Positions 16,963 through 25,964 are shown, counted from the stretch's first letter. The stretch is DNA of 64,000 nt from CAYUPI01 sp964446585 (GCA_964446585.1 CAYUPI010000023.1:17344-81343); one strand, 5' to 3'. Numbers and translations are program-made. Notes: generated by a model not told the origin, from the sequence alone.

Positions 16963-18165
16963 TCAGGCGCGTCCGCGAAATCTATCCATCAGTCGAAGGA
17001 CGCCTTCGCGGAGTTCGAACAATTCCTTCCTCGCCTCCGCAATCATAGTCTCCGGAAGATGTTTTTTCGGCGCGACCGCCTCCAGGCCGGCTTGAGATTT
17101 GTGAAGATGATCCAGCGCGCGTTTCAGATAGGCCACCGTAAACGCGTCGTCGGAGTAGCCCTGCCCACGAGCAAGGCCATCCAACGCTCCAGCCAGCTTG
17201 GCGCCGGTGGTTTGAAGCTCGAACAGGAAGTCATCCAAGTCACGATCGTCCAGTTTATCAAGGCCCAACTCTTCAACCTGCTGTGAGAATTTGACCGCGC
17301 TTTCAAAGCAGCGATGCTGAAGCGGATGGTGAAGGTAACCGTCGTTCGTACGAATCCAGTCAATGCCCTCGAGATGCGGATCCGGTTCAGGCTCGGGCTC
17401 TTTCAACGCCTCTTCACAGGCCGCGTTCATTTCCTCGATCCGCCGCTGTTGCTCTTCGGCCTCTTCCTCGGTTAGTTCGCGTACCCAGCCCATTTCTTTG
17501 GTGATTTTCTCCTCCGCTTCGTCCGAGTCGCCATACTTGTCCAGCAGCTCCATGTATTTGTCCGTGCGCGCGTCGGACTCCTTCATGAACTTCTCGTAAT
17601 CGTGCTCGTCCCATTGTTCCTCGGGATCCTTTTGGCCGCGCTTATGCTGCTCGATGGCCTCCGTGAGTTTTCCCATGAAGTCTTCCATGCCCACCGCGGC
17701 TTGCTTGGCGCGGTCGGCGTCTTCCTCAGGTGTCATCCGCCACTCCGGCGCGGAGATCGTTACTTCATAGTCCGTGCTCTCGATCACCACGCGCCCATTG
17801 GCCTCGCTGAACCACTCGAGATAAAGGCAGTTGGCCATGTGCTCCGCGGGCTTCTCCTTGTGGCGAATCATGGCCAGCGCCTCCTCGAGCGGCACGTCGA
17901 ACACGCGAACTTTTCGCGAGGCCGTGAGGTCGCCGATGCTGCCGCGCTGGAGAGCGTCGAGCGAATCCAGATGCGGATGCCCGATGCGCTTCTGCGGGTT
18001 GGTGAAGGTGAGCAGGCAACCGGCTAGATCCGGCCAGGCGTTGCCTTTCAATTCGAGCTTAACCGGGTCGGCTCGCCCCTCGACCCAGATTTTGCCGCGC
18101 ACAGCTCCTTTGGCGCGATTGTCGATCTCACCTCGTACGACGCTGTCGTGAATCCGAAACGCCAT
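16963..18165 (-). CDS. acidic hypothetical protein, 400 residues
   Basis: Start taken at ATG 18165 (MAFRIHDSVVRGEIDNRAKG); an ATG at 18180 adds five residues. The N-terminal 130 residues form a beta-rich domain (GKIWVEGRADPVKLELKGNA, LAGCLLTFTNP, LYLEWFSEANGRVVIEST). The middle is very acidic and Glu-rich (EELTEEEAEEQQRRIEEMNA), the end helical (LKRALDHLHKSQAGLEAV). No signal peptide or catalytic motif. I do not recognise the family with certainty. It stands alone, convergent with the toxin gene, 69 bases away. Confidence 0.6.
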   Translation of the reverse strand: MAFRIHDSVVRGEIDNRAKGAVRGKIWVEGRADPVKLELKGNAWPDLAGCLLTFTNPQKRIGHPHLDSLDALQRGSIGDLTASRKVRVFDVPLEEALAMIRHKEKPAEHMANCLYLEWFSEANGRVVIESTDYEVTISAPEWRMTPEEDADRAKQAAVGMEDFMGKLTEAIEQHKRGQKDPEEQWDEHDYEKFMKESDARTDKYMELLDKYGDSDEAEEKITKEMGWVRELTEEEAEEQQRRIEEMNAACEEALKEPEPEPDPHLEGIDWIRTNDGYLHHPLQHRCFESAVKFSQQVEELGLDKLDDRDLDDFLFELQTTGAKLAGALDGLARGQGYSDDAFTVAYLKRALDHLHKSQAGLEAVAPKKHLPETMIAEARKELFELREGVLRLMDRFRGRA

Positions 18166-18382
18166 GGCGCAATGATGCACCTTCCGTCTGGCGGGAACAA
18201 CTTTTTCCTAAGTTGACGGCGTAGAGAGTTGGTAAATCCAACAAAACTCGAACCTATACCCTTCCGATGCGACTGAAACTGCCGGAGTCTGCTATTGACG
18301 CCAAACGCCCGATCCGGCAAGATGAAAACATGATTCCCCGTGTCGCAAAACATTCTATTCACTTCTTTCCAGGAGATCCATT

Positions 18383-19783
18383 ATGACCCAATCGACAAAG
18401 CTTAGACTCTCTTCCCTTTACGCCGCGCTACTGCTGATGATTCCGGGGTGTTCCGAAAAGAAGGAGAGCGCCTCGGTAACCCCGTCGGCTAGTACGCCAT
18501 CGACGCCTCCCGCTGCCGCTGCCAAGCCAGCCGCAGCTCCGGCGCCCGCTGCGCGGCGCAACGTCGAGGAGAGCCAGGCCCTCGTGCTGCTGCGTGGCCT
18601 GCCCACGCTCGGCACTGCGCACAGCGTCGCCATCGTGGAGCTGAACCCGGACGCGGCGAATTTCGGTGCGATACTGCAGGAGGTCGAACTTCCGAACCTC
18701 ACGCTCCCACTGCACCACCTCTACTACAGCCCCAACGGGCGGCTGTATTCGACCTGTCTGGACCCCAAATCCAGTCTGGCGGAAATCAGCCTGTCTCGTG
18801 ACGCCACCGGGGCCGCGGTGATCAAGGGCGTCAAATGGCTTGATACCGGGGGGCAACAGGTCGGTGAAGATATCATCTGGCACAGCGTCAAGGGCAAGGA
18901 GTACATGATGGTGACATTCATGGGTGGCACTGGCGTGGACCAGGCCGACTGCGGCTCGGTCGGCGTGTTCGATCCGCAGAGCAATGCGCTGATCAAAATC
19001 ATTCAGGCGCGCAAGAGCGTGGTGGCCCAGGGCGCGCCGTACATCATGTATCCGCACGGCATGTCCGCGTACCAGGATCGTCTGGTGATTAGCTCCACGG
19101 TTCATCCCGATCTCAAAACCGGCGTGGGCAACGCCGTCACCGTCATTGACCTGAACACCCTCGAGCCGATTCAGAACATCGTCGTCGAAGACGCGAAGCC
19201 GGTGGGCTTTCCCTCGTCGCCGGTCGAGGTGCTGTTTGTGCGGCCCAGCATCGTGCCGGGCGTCGCGCCGGCCGTGCTGGTCAATACCATGTTCGGATTC
19301 GAAACCTGGAAGGTCCCGTACAACGAGGCAGACAAAAGCTTCGGCGCACCCGTGAAGGCATACGACGGGGTCAAAGCGAGCACCGGCGTCCCGCTGGAGT
19401 TCTACGGAAACCAGACCGAATTATTCGTCAGCCACGCTCTGCCCGGCATCGTGAAGCGCTACAAGCTCTCGGGCCTGCCGGAGCTGGTTCCCTCGGGCCC
19501 GGACATCAAGACCGGGGCTGGCGCGCACCATATGATCTTTTTCACTGCCGCCTCCGGCCGCAAAGTCATTGCCGTACAGAACAACCTGCTGAACCTCGGC
19601 AACGCGGCCGACAAAGATCCGACCGACGTTCCTTTCATCGCCAAGATCAATGACCATTCCATCACTGTGCACGACCTGCAGACCGGTGAGCGTCTGGCCA
19701 AGGTCAATTTCAAGGAGCGCTACAAGAAAGGCGTCGAGAACATCGAAGCTTTATTCGGCTCCGGCTTCGTGCACCACCACTGA
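18383..19783 (+). CDS. beta-propeller-type lipoprotein of the MbnP/MauG-linked operon
   Basis: 466 residues. A lipoprotein signal ends in MIPGC (Cys about residue 23), followed by an Ala/Pro-rich linker. The rest contains repeated four-strand units such as HSVAIVELNPD, HHLYYSPNGRLYSTCLDPKS, GSVGVFDPQSNALIKIIQ, NAVTVIDLNTLEPIQNIVVE and HSITVHDLQTGERLAKVNF, the pattern of a YVTN/WD-like beta-propeller anchored at a membrane. It is the first gene of a run of three, with only three bases before the dihaem enzyme gene. A resemblance to SBP56/methanethiol oxidase propellers was considered but no diagnostic motif was seen. Its role in the trio is unknown. Confidence 0.65.
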   Translation: MTQSTKLRLSSLYAALLLMIPGCSEKKESASVTPSASTPSTPPAAAAKPAAAPAPAARRNVEESQALVLLRGLPTLGTAHSVAIVELNPDAANFGAILQEVELPNLTLPLHHLYYSPNGRLYSTCLDPKSSLAEISLSRDATGAAVIKGVKWLDTGGQQVGEDIIWHSVKGKEYMMVTFMGGTGVDQADCGSVGVFDPQSNALIKIIQARKSVVAQGAPYIMYPHGMSAYQDRLVISSTVHPDLKTGVGNAVTVIDLNTLEPIQNIVVEDAKPVGFPSSPVEVLFVRPSIVPGVAPAVLVNTMFGFETWKVPYNEADKSFGAPVKAYDGVKASTGVPLEFYGNQTELFVSHALPGIVKRYKLSGLPELVPSGPDIKTGAGAHHMIFFTAASGRKVIAVQNNLLNLGNAADKDPTDVPFIAKINDHSITVHDLQTGERLAKVNFKERYKKGVENIEALFGSGFVHHH

Positions 19784-19786
19784 CGT

Positions 19787-20914
19787 GTGTTCCGCTTGCG
19801 ACTGGCCGTTGTTGCGGCGGCGTTGATCGCTGGACTGCTCGCAGCGATGGTGACGGGGGGCTGCCGTAAGCCGCGCCGGGCGGCGACCCCGCTGACCGGC
19901 TTCTCGGCGCCGTTCGTGTTCGGCCGCTTCCAGGTGCCCGCCGACAACCCGCTGACTGTGGAATCGGTGGAGCTCGGCCGACGGCTTTTCTACGATCCGC
20001 GCTTGTCGGCGAACGGTCGAGTCTCCTGCTCGACCTGTCATATCCAGCGTCTGGCCTTCACCGATGGTCGCACAACCGGCGTCGGCGTGTCCGGCCGGCC
20101 ACTCGCATTTAACAGTATGAGCCTGGCCAACCTGATGTGGGGCCCGCAGCGCTTCTTCTGGAACGGCCGCGCGGCCTCGCTTGAGGAACAGGCGCTGGTC
20201 CCACTCCAGCACGCGGATGAAATGGCGCAGGACCTGAAGCGACTGGTTCGGCAATTGGCCGACGACGCCCTGTACCGGAAATTGTTCGAAACCACCTACG
20301 GTGAAATCAGCTCCTCGACCATCGCCCGTGCCCTGGCCTCGTTCGTGCGCACCTTGGTCTCCTGCAATTCGCGCTACGACCAGTTCCTGCGCGGCGAGAT
20401 CACGCTGGACGCGCAGGAGGAACTGGGACGCAAGCTGTTCATGGCCCACCCGGACGTCAAGGTGAGCCTGCGCGGCGCCAACTGCATCGACTGTCACAGC
20501 CAGTTCCTGACGAGCGGCTCCAGTGCGCGCTATGACGGTTTCTCCAACAACGGTCTCGATGACGAGGCACACCTGCAATCCGGCCTGCAGGCGGTCACTG
20601 GCGACCCGGCACATCGCGGGTTATTCAAGGTGCCGTCGTTGCGAAATATCGCCATCACCGCGCCCTACATGCACGATGGCCGTTTCAAAACCCTCGAGGA
20701 GGTGCTGGATCATTACGACAGCGGCATCAAGAACAGCAGCACGCTCAGCCCGCTGATCGTGGAGGCGGATAACAAGGGCGGGGCGGCGGCAGGACGGATC
20801 AGCCTGCATCTGACGGCGGGAGAGAAAGCAGCCATTATCGCTTTCATGCACACCCTGACGGACCGCGACTTCGTGACCGCGGAACGGTTCTCCGATCCGT
20901 TCGCGCGCAAATGA
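19787..20914 (+). CDS. MauG/MbnH-type dihaem cytochrome c peroxidase-family lipoprotein
   Basis: 375 residues from GTG 19787. A lipobox (VTGGC, Cys about 26) anchors it outside the inner membrane. Two haem c sites are present, CSTCH (81-85) and CIDCH (233-237). Typical family phrases occur: ELGRRLFYDPRLSANGRVSC, TCH, FFWNGRAASLEEQALVPL, and late VPSLRNIAITAPYMHDGRFK followed by TLEEVLDHYDSG. These enzymes are bacterial cytochrome c peroxidases or MauG-type enzymes that oxidise protein side chains. Because an MbnP-like gene overlaps its stop codon by four bases, an MbnH-type role (oxidising a Trp of MbnP) is the better guess. Confidence 0.85.
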   Translation: MFRLRLAVVAAALIAGLLAAMVTGGCRKPRRAATPLTGFSAPFVFGRFQVPADNPLTVESVELGRRLFYDPRLSANGRVSCSTCHIQRLAFTDGRTTGVGVSGRPLAFNSMSLANLMWGPQRFFWNGRAASLEEQALVPLQHADEMAQDLKRLVRQLADDALYRKLFETTYGEISSSTIARALASFVRTLVSCNSRYDQFLRGEITLDAQEELGRKLFMAHPDVKVSLRGANCIDCHSQFLTSGSSARYDGFSNNGLDDEAHLQSGLQAVTGDPAHRGLFKVPSLRNIAITAPYMHDGRFKTLEEVLDHYDSGIKNSSTLSPLIVEADNKGGAAAGRISLHLTAGEKAAIIAFMHTLTDRDFVTAERFSDPFARK

Positions 20915-21690
20915 ATCGGATGCTCAAACCTGCATTGTTCGTGCTCGCGGTGGTTGCGGCGCTGGGCGTCACCGCCTGGCGACTTTACCGCGCAGCGCAG
21001 CCCGCGGAGCTGGCCCTCTATTTTCATCCTTTCGTGGGACCGGCGCCGCTTGTCTTGAACCAGCCCCGCTATCAGAATCCAGGTGGGGAGGGCCGCTTCA
21101 AGGTGCGCGACTTCCAGTTCTTTCTCAGCAATATACGGCTTGTAGGGGTGGCTGGTGCATTCGTTGAACCCGACAGTTATCACTTGGTGCGGTTCGATGG
21201 CGACGATCCCGCTTTTGTCATCGTGTTGCACCACGTGCCGCGCCGGAATTACGAGCGCATCGAGTTCGGCATCGGTGTGGATGCCGCCGCCAACCGGTCG
21301 CTTGCGCAACGCGGAGAGCTCGACCCAAATGGCCGCATGGCCTGGAATTGGGAAGTCGGTTACAAATTCGTGCTGTTCGAAGGCTCACTCCTGCGCGGCA
21401 ACGCAAGCGCCCCGCTCGTCTATCACGTTGGGTTTGCGGAGAACTACCGCCTTATTTCGAGCACGTTGCATCGCGGGCTGCTGGATCGCGGCCTCGCGCG
21501 GCTGGATTTCCGGGTGGACATCCTGAGTTTGTTCCAAGGTCCTACCAACATTGACATGGCGGCGCTGCCGAGTGTTAAGTTCGAACGATCCGACGCGGCG
21601 CTGCTCGCACGCAATTTTGCCGCCCTGGTCACGCCGATGTGGCCTGATCCGGCAGCCGGTCCCAATCAACGCCACTCGAACAATCGCTAA
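20911..21690 (+). CDS. MbnP-like copper-binding protein
   Basis: 259 residues. Hydrophobic N-terminus (ALFVLAVVAALGVTAWRL) forms a signal or anchor. The domain shows the MbnP plan: GEGRFKVRDFQFFLSNIRLV, VPRRNYERIEFGIGVDAAAN, then GELDPNGRMAWNWEVGYKFV and LFEGSLL, then YHVGFAENYR. In Methylosinus, MbnP binds copper through a kynurenine made from Trp by its MbnH partner; Trp residues occur in MAWNWEVGY, but which one would be modified is not known. Overlaps the dihaem gene (ATGA), so made with it. Confidence 0.8.
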   Translation: MNRMLKPALFVLAVVAALGVTAWRLYRAAQPAELALYFHPFVGPAPLVLNQPRYQNPGGEGRFKVRDFQFFLSNIRLVGVAGAFVEPDSYHLVRFDGDDPAFVIVLHHVPRRNYERIEFGIGVDAAANRSLAQRGELDPNGRMAWNWEVGYKFVLFEGSLLRGNASAPLVYHVGFAENYRLISSTLHRGLLDRGLARLDFRVDILSLFQGPTNIDMAALPSVKFERSDAALLARNFAALVTPMWPDPAAGPNQRHSNNR

Positions 21691-21881
21691 CCCTCCGCTG
21701 CAGAAACCATCGCCTGAATCGTTGCCAGCGCGTTGCCTTCCAGGCGACTGTTCACGAAAATGTAGCTTTGCCGCTTCGCGGTGCCTTCTTTCATTAGTGC
21801 TGCACCCACTTTGAGAGCCTCTCTGTTCACCTCCTGAGTTTTGTCACACGGTTCTTGGCACGGTTGAACGGCATTAGCCAT
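21687..21881 (-). pseudogene. possible C-terminal remnant of a DUF72 gene
   Basis: The reverse-strand reading ends with a RQSYIFVNSRLEGNALATIQ stretch and AMVSAAEG before its stop. That matches the 'yvfvNNrleGnA..Ti' end of DUF72 proteins. No upstream remainder of the 250-residue family is present. It overlaps the MbnP stop on the other strand by four bases. A short decayed remnant is likely, but the match is only about 35 residues long. Confidence 0.4.
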
Positions 21882-21929
21882 TGTTAAGGGTTTAGGCGCA
21901 GAGGCCCAAGGCTGTCCAAGGATAGCCGC

Positions 21930-23120
21930 CTATTGCGCGAATATTCGATAAAACCTTCGCGCGTTAGTAATGCTGTCGCGAAAGGTCGCCACTGTGCAAT
22001 TTCCGATGAAGTTCGTCGCCGTCTGCCAACTCACTGGCGAAAGAGAGTCCGTGAACTGGACCGTGTAGGTGCGATTGGTTCCTGCGGCGAACGAGAGGAG
22101 GAAATCGGAGTTTTCGAGGCGCGGCGAGAACACGGCCACCGAACTGTTAGTCACTGAAACCGTTTTAGGATAACTCGTTTGGTCGGTCCCGGTTGCCACG
22201 ACGATATCGGCGAAAGGTCCACACTGAATATCGTTGGGAGTAAATGTGCAGGTGTAATCAACGCAGTCTCCAACCACCAGACGCCCCCCACCGCCAGTGG
22301 GGAACGCGATGCCAAGAGACGTTGCGTTCGAGTACGTAATCGTAGCCCCGGGCACACTCGCGGAGACGTTGATATTGGTAAAGCCAGTTTCCCCGGTATT
22401 GCAAACTTGCCCCTTCAGGACGATTGAGCCAGGCGAGGACAGAGGAGGACAGTTGCTGACACACTTCTTGCTGATCGTCAGGTTCGCCTCCGCTACTGTT
22501 ACGCTGACGACGCCTTGTGCCGTGGCCTGGTAGTGCAGTGAGCTGTCAGAACAATCGGTCGTGCGTGCGTCGGCGATTGCTCCGATCCAAACTTGCCCAG
22601 CTAAGGGCAGCCCCGTTTGCACGGTGAAGATTGATCCGCGAGGAGTCGTAAACCGCGGGAGCGCTCGGCCAACATCCGCTGGGGTAATCGGACCATATTT
22701 GAATCTGAGCGCTCCACTAATGGGACCAATTTCCGTAGGGACGTCACCACCGCAACCGATGCCCGAGAAGCCCGTCGAACCCGGGGGGCAGTCACGCGTA
22801 AACGCCGAGCCTCCGCCGCAGTTCGACTTACTAAAGTTCGCGACGATCACATGCACGGTGCCATCGGGAAGGATTACCCAGTTTGTCCCGCCGCCCAGCA
22901 TGCATGTCGAGTCGTTAGCGTCTAGATGGATGTAGAAGTGAATCGAGTCCCCAAGATGAACGATCCTTTCGTCAGGTCTTCCAGGGGCATCTAACATACC
23001 GTCGGTGCAGTTCTGCCCTTCAGCACGCGGTGCTGGTAGTAGCAAGCCCGATAGCGCAAAGGCGGCTGGGAGAGATCGTGCGAGCAGCCGACTTCGTCGA
23101 AATTTTGCGGCGCGATACAT
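21930..23120 (-). CDS. secreted protein with Verrucomicrobial-type C-terminal module
   Basis: 396 residues with an N-terminal export signal (LARSLPAAFALSGLLLPA, Ala-rich). The first half is Cys-rich and beta-like (CTDGMLDAPGRPDERIVHLG, DSTCMLGGG, SKSNCGGGSAFTRDCPPGST). A middle domain resembles DUF11/CARDB-type (LTISKKCVSNCPPLSSPGSI, then VLKGQVCNTGETGFTNINVS). The end (TYTVQFTDSLSPVSWQTATN, then RRFYRIFA) is the module often found at the C-terminus of Verrucomicrobiota secreted proteins. Likely extracellular or wall-associated; function unknown. Its start faces the divergent prepilin remnant. Confidence 0.65.
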   Translation of the reverse strand: MYRAAKFRRSRLLARSLPAAFALSGLLLPAPRAEGQNCTDGMLDAPGRPDERIVHLGDSIHFYIHLDANDSTCMLGGGTNWVILPDGTVHVIVANFSKSNCGGGSAFTRDCPPGSTGFSGIGCGGDVPTEIGPISGALRFKYGPITPADVGRALPRFTTPRGSIFTVQTGLPLAGQVWIGAIADARTTDCSDSSLHYQATAQGVVSVTVAEANLTISKKCVSNCPPLSSPGSIVLKGQVCNTGETGFTNINVSASVPGATITYSNATSLGIAFPTGGGGRLVVGDCVDYTCTFTPNDIQCGPFADIVVATGTDQTSYPKTVSVTNSSVAVFSPRLENSDFLLSFAAGTNRTYTVQFTDSLSPVSWQTATNFIGNCTVATFRDSITNARRFYRIFAQ

Positions 23121-23335
23121 TGCCTTAAATTCCCTTTCCGATTCGCGGCGGACGAAAAGCTACGCAACGGAGAACCCGCCGCACTTTTGATTACGAGCAC
23201 GTTGGCACCACTTGTCAATCAGAGCGAGTACGGATTCGGCCTCCGTAAACTTACGGAGATCAGGAATCTCACAGTCGAACATTTCGCGCAGAAAAGCCCT
23301 GCCGGGACTTTAAGCGGTGCTCTATTTTATCCAGC

Positions 23336-23503
23336 GACGACCATCGCTTCTGGTCGTGTTTCGGCGCGTTCACATTCGCCGATGGCCATGGAGAGCTTCA
23401 TCGCTGGCTGGATTCGCGCACCATGAAAATACCGGATACCATCTTCGGACCGAACAATCCGGACATCTCCTGGCTCCAATGGCACGCAACGCGGCCAAAA
23501 TGA
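23336..23503 (+). pseudogene. C-terminal remnant of a prepilin-like (FADGH-type) protein
   Basis: In the frame beginning DDHRFWSCFGAFTFADGHGE and ending LHRWLDSRTMKIPDTIFGPN then NPDISWLQWHATRPK before TGA 23501, the FADGH and a tryptophan-rich tail match the C-terminus of the complete protein at 29911 (FCFADGHAEIHHW…). The N-terminal pilin helix is missing. No start codon fits. Probably a relic of one of the many paralogues these genomes carry. Confidence 0.6.
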
Positions 23504-23517
23504 TTCCAAGTCGAGCT

Positions 23518-23946
23518 TCACCGCTGCTCTTGGCGTGGGCGGGTGTCATCCTGGCCTGCCGAGTTAGAACCGAGCAGGAGCAGTGCGGCACGACTGAGCT
23601 TGGCAGGCTCTTGAGCGGGTCGTTTTGAGCCCGGCAGGGGACGGTCCGCCAGTTGGCGCTCTTGCTCCGCGAGCCTGGCTTGGGCGCTCGCGAGCCGGTC
23701 AAGTTTGGCAGGGTCGGATTCCTCGTCGATCATTCGGTCCAGCTTATCGAGTTGCTTGCGTACGCGCGTGAGGCGTTTGCTCGCGAACGTGTCAAGTGCT
23801 CGGTCGCCTGCCGCTAAAGCGGACTCAGATTGCGGCAGTTGTCGCTGAGCAGCTCTCGCTTCTTTCACCGCAAGAGAATTGGCACGGCGCGCCTCATGCG
23901 ATTTTGCGGCATTTTCGCGGGCGGTAGCGGCTGTGAATAGCGGCAT
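23518..23946 (-). CDS. hypothetical protein, helical
   Basis: About 142 residues from ATG 23946 (MPLFTAATARENAAKSHEAR), which fits better than a start at 24000. Mostly alpha-helical and charged: RRANSLAVKEARAAQRQLPQ, FASKRLTRVRKQLDKLDRMI, DPAKLDRLASAQARLAEQER. Such MPLFTA…AAKS starts recur in small Verrucomicrobiota proteins near mobile regions. Basic C-terminus. No family named. A DNA- or RNA-associated role is possible but unsupported. Confidence 0.5.
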   Translation of the reverse strand: MPLFTAATARENAAKSHEARRANSLAVKEARAAQRQLPQSESALAAGDRALDTFASKRLTRVRKQLDKLDRMIDEESDPAKLDRLASAQARLAEQERQLADRPLPGSKRPAQEPAKLSRAALLLLGSNSAGQDDTRPRQEQR

Positions 23947-24011
23947 GGGCGAACTTTGCACCAAAGCGAGTCTGACACAAGGGCCGCATTGCCCTCCCAA
24001 GCCTGCGTGGG

Positions 24012-24341
24012 CTACCGCGGCAAGGGCCTCCTCATGACAACCTGATCCGGGGTCATGCCGGCAAAGTCAAAGCCTTCTCTTGCGACCGCATTCATCGCAA
24101 TGGTCATGTAGTAGGTCCGTTCGTCAATCCCCTCAGGGCGTGGGAATCGTTCAAAAAGTGGTTTCAATTTCTCCACCTTGCCGTTCGAGCGGATAAGATG
24201 CGTGTTTTCGCGGCCTTCCCACCGGATTGTAGAAAACTCCACAACTTGGAAGGTGGTTTGTTCCGCTGCGTGCGATCTGAGCAGGTAGAAACCTCCAGCA
24301 CTAAGCGCGGCGCTCAACAGAATTAGGTTTAGTTTTTTCAT
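24012..24341 (-). CDS. small exported hypothetical protein
   Basis: About 109 residues from ATG 24341 (MKKLNLILLSAALSAGGFYL), with a short signal or anchor. The mature part has FQVVEFSTIRWEGRENTHLI and EGIDERTYYMTIAMNAVARE, ending in PLPR. The open frame extends to 24377, but the ATG at 24341 fits the signal peptide. It overlaps the end of the upstream lipoprotein gene (stop at 24301) by 41 bases, so the two are an operon. Confidence 0.6.
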   Translation of the reverse strand: MKKLNLILLSAALSAGGFYLLRSHAAEQTTFQVVEFSTIRWEGRENTHLIRSNGKVEKLKPLFERFPRPEGIDERTYYMTIAMNAVAREGFDFAGMTPDQVVMRRPLPR

Positions 24342-25305
24342 TTTCTTTCGGTTTATTGGCGAGACGGTGCAGTACAACGTTGCCCCGGACCGTTCCGTCA
24401 GTTGTTAGAGATTGGAAAGTAATCGAAATCTTGTCGGCAGTCGCCGCCCCTTCGCACTTTGTTGAAACACTCCCAATGCCAAGCTGCCCGCTGACTCGGT
24501 TTTTGGAAAACGTCCCGGCAAAATTCATTTCCACTCCCCCTCCGCTTGATACGATAGTTAAGTTCTCACCATCTTGCGTTATCGACGCCAGACCGACGAT
24601 ATTCCTATCATCCCCTCCCGAAATTGCTGTGCTGAATGAAACGGTGGCTTTGAAAATCCACTCGCCTGCAAGGGTATCAGACGTGTTGTTCACTAATCGC
24701 GAGGCGACTTCAAGAGCTCGGTCGAGACCTTGTGCGGACCGCGGATCCACCCCCGACTGCTGGACGAAAGCCTGGACCAACTGAGCGACAGTGGCGTTCG
24801 GCTGCACGAGAGCGTGTGCCTCAGCCAGGCGGGCGAGTAATTGGTCCCTAGCTCGGTCCATTTGAGCCACTTCCTCCTGCGTAAGCCACTTGATTGCAAG
24901 AGCTGTAGTCTGGTAAGAAGATGAAATAACGAGAGGATCGCCCCTTGCTCCCGCAATCTTGGATACGCCGAACTCTGCGCCCTGTCGAATGATGATCGCG
25001 TCGGCATGATGCACTTTCGCCGTGCTCGCAGCGGCGCTTATGATGCCTTCGTCCCACGTCTTGTTAGGGTCCGGGAAACTTAGGCTCCCCAGAACCTTGT
25101 AATGTTTTTCTGGCCAGCCCCGGTACACGGGCACCGCGTATGAAGTCTCGGCCATCGTGCCTTGGCCGATTGTCCACGACCCAAGGTAAGAGCTAACGTC
25201 ATGGCCTGTGTATTCGGAGTAGCGGATCGGCGCGCACCCGATCGCGACGAGAATCAAGGTGAGCGCCAAGAGGAGGGCTACTCGTTTCAGTGATGGACTT
25301 TCCAT
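24301..25305 (-). CDS. lipoprotein of unknown function
   Basis: 334 residues. Signal MESPSLKRVALLLALTLILV ends at a lipobox (AIGC, about residue 24). The N-half has GSWTIGQGTMAETSYAVPVY, KHYKVLGSLSFPD and HHADAIIIRQGAEFG, a pattern like the YdgH/GLPGLI-type 'integrate into membrane, heavy-metal or stress' lipoproteins but not assignable. The C-half is beta-rich (FKATVSFSTAISGGDDRNIV, LASITQDGENLTIVSSGGG, TFSKNRVSGQLGIGSV) and may be a separate domain. It is at the cell envelope, upstream of the small exported protein. Confidence 0.55.
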   Translation of the reverse strand: MESPSLKRVALLLALTLILVAIGCAPIRYSEYTGHDVSSYLGSWTIGQGTMAETSYAVPVYRGWPEKHYKVLGSLSFPDPNKTWDEGIISAAASTAKVHHADAIIIRQGAEFGVSKIAGARGDPLVISSSYQTTALAIKWLTQEEVAQMDRARDQLLARLAEAHALVQPNATVAQLVQAFVQQSGVDPRSAQGLDRALEVASRLVNNTSDTLAGEWIFKATVSFSTAISGGDDRNIVGLASITQDGENLTIVSSGGGVEMNFAGTFSKNRVSGQLGIGSVSTKCEGAATADKISITFQSLTTDGTVRGNVVLHRLANKPKENEKTKPNSVERRA

Positions 25306-25733
25306 GTGTCGTTCATCTCAGAATGCGCCTCAGTTGACAATACTTGAAATTCTCCCGAACTGCGTCGCACCAAGCAGGCGCCAAGAGGGGTTAGCACCAA
25401 AAACTCCAAAAATTCCCGAGGGTTGCTCAGCGCAGAAGTCTTGGGCCGAAAGGGGGTCCGCCCCCACCCTCTCGGCGCCGCCGGCCAAAAAAGAGTTCCT
25501 TGGCACGCCATCGCCCACTAGGCGCCCCCCCACTGTGCCCAGGGCTGGCTGTGGCACGCTTGCGGCCGAGCTAAAGCTGCTGCCGTAGTGTTCCGGGAGC
25601 CTGAAACAATGACAGGGTCGGACCTCCCGCCGAAACCCATCCGCGGAAAATGTCCCTGATACTACTTTTGATACTACTCGAAGGCTTCTGGTGCGTTGGA
25701 GGCGGACAAAACCCTAGGATTTCTTCGGAAAAC
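25306..25733. other. spacer before tRNA-Arg, nothing coding recognised
   Basis: 428 bases. Contains a GC-rich stretch (25500-25560) and the direct repeat TGATACTACT at about 25657-25680, but no gene. The promoter of the lipoprotein gene should lie near its 25306 end. The short direct repeats next to the tRNA could be an attachment site, but no integrase is nearby. Confidence 0.35.
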
Positions 25734-25810
25734 TGGCGCGTCCGGCAGGACTCGAACCTGCAACCTTCTGATCCGAAGTCAGAAGCTCTATCCAATTGAG
25801 CTACGGACGC
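25734..25810 (-). tRNA. tRNA-Arg (anticodon TCG)
   Basis: The reverse strand reads GCGTCCGTAGCTCAATTGGA…, with the acceptor stem GCGTCCG/CGGACGC, D arm, an anticodon stem TCTGA/TCAGA around CTTCGGA, and the T arm GCAGGTTCGAGTCCTGC. CCA is encoded at the 3' end. Anticodon TCG reads CGA (and wobble) arginine codons. 77 bases with CCA. Confidence 0.9.
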
Positions 25811-25964
25811 GGCGGCTCCAAGTCTCATCTCGAAGTGCGCGCCTAGATTATACCATTTCCCAGGTGATAAAACATTTTTCCGAGTGTTTACAATCGCAGC
25901 GTAGTTGTGTAATTGCCGGCTTAAATCGGCCGTGGGAAATTAGAAGCAACTGAGCACACCATCT

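Noticed and set aside
18383..19783. Methanethiol oxidase (SBP56) role for the beta-propeller lipoprotein
   Set aside because: MtoX operons also contain a MauG-type gene, but the diagnostic SBP56 His/Cys motifs were not found and the partner here is MbnP-like.
25650..25680. Direct repeat TGATACTACT beside tRNA-Arg as an integration site
   Set aside because: No integrase or element boundary is seen, and the repeat does not match the tRNA end.
25571..25828. Open frame on the minus strand that begins MRLGAAASVAQLDRASDF
   Set aside because: It is the translation of the tRNA-Arg gene and its flank; the AQLDRASDF string is a known artefact of reading tRNA-Arg.
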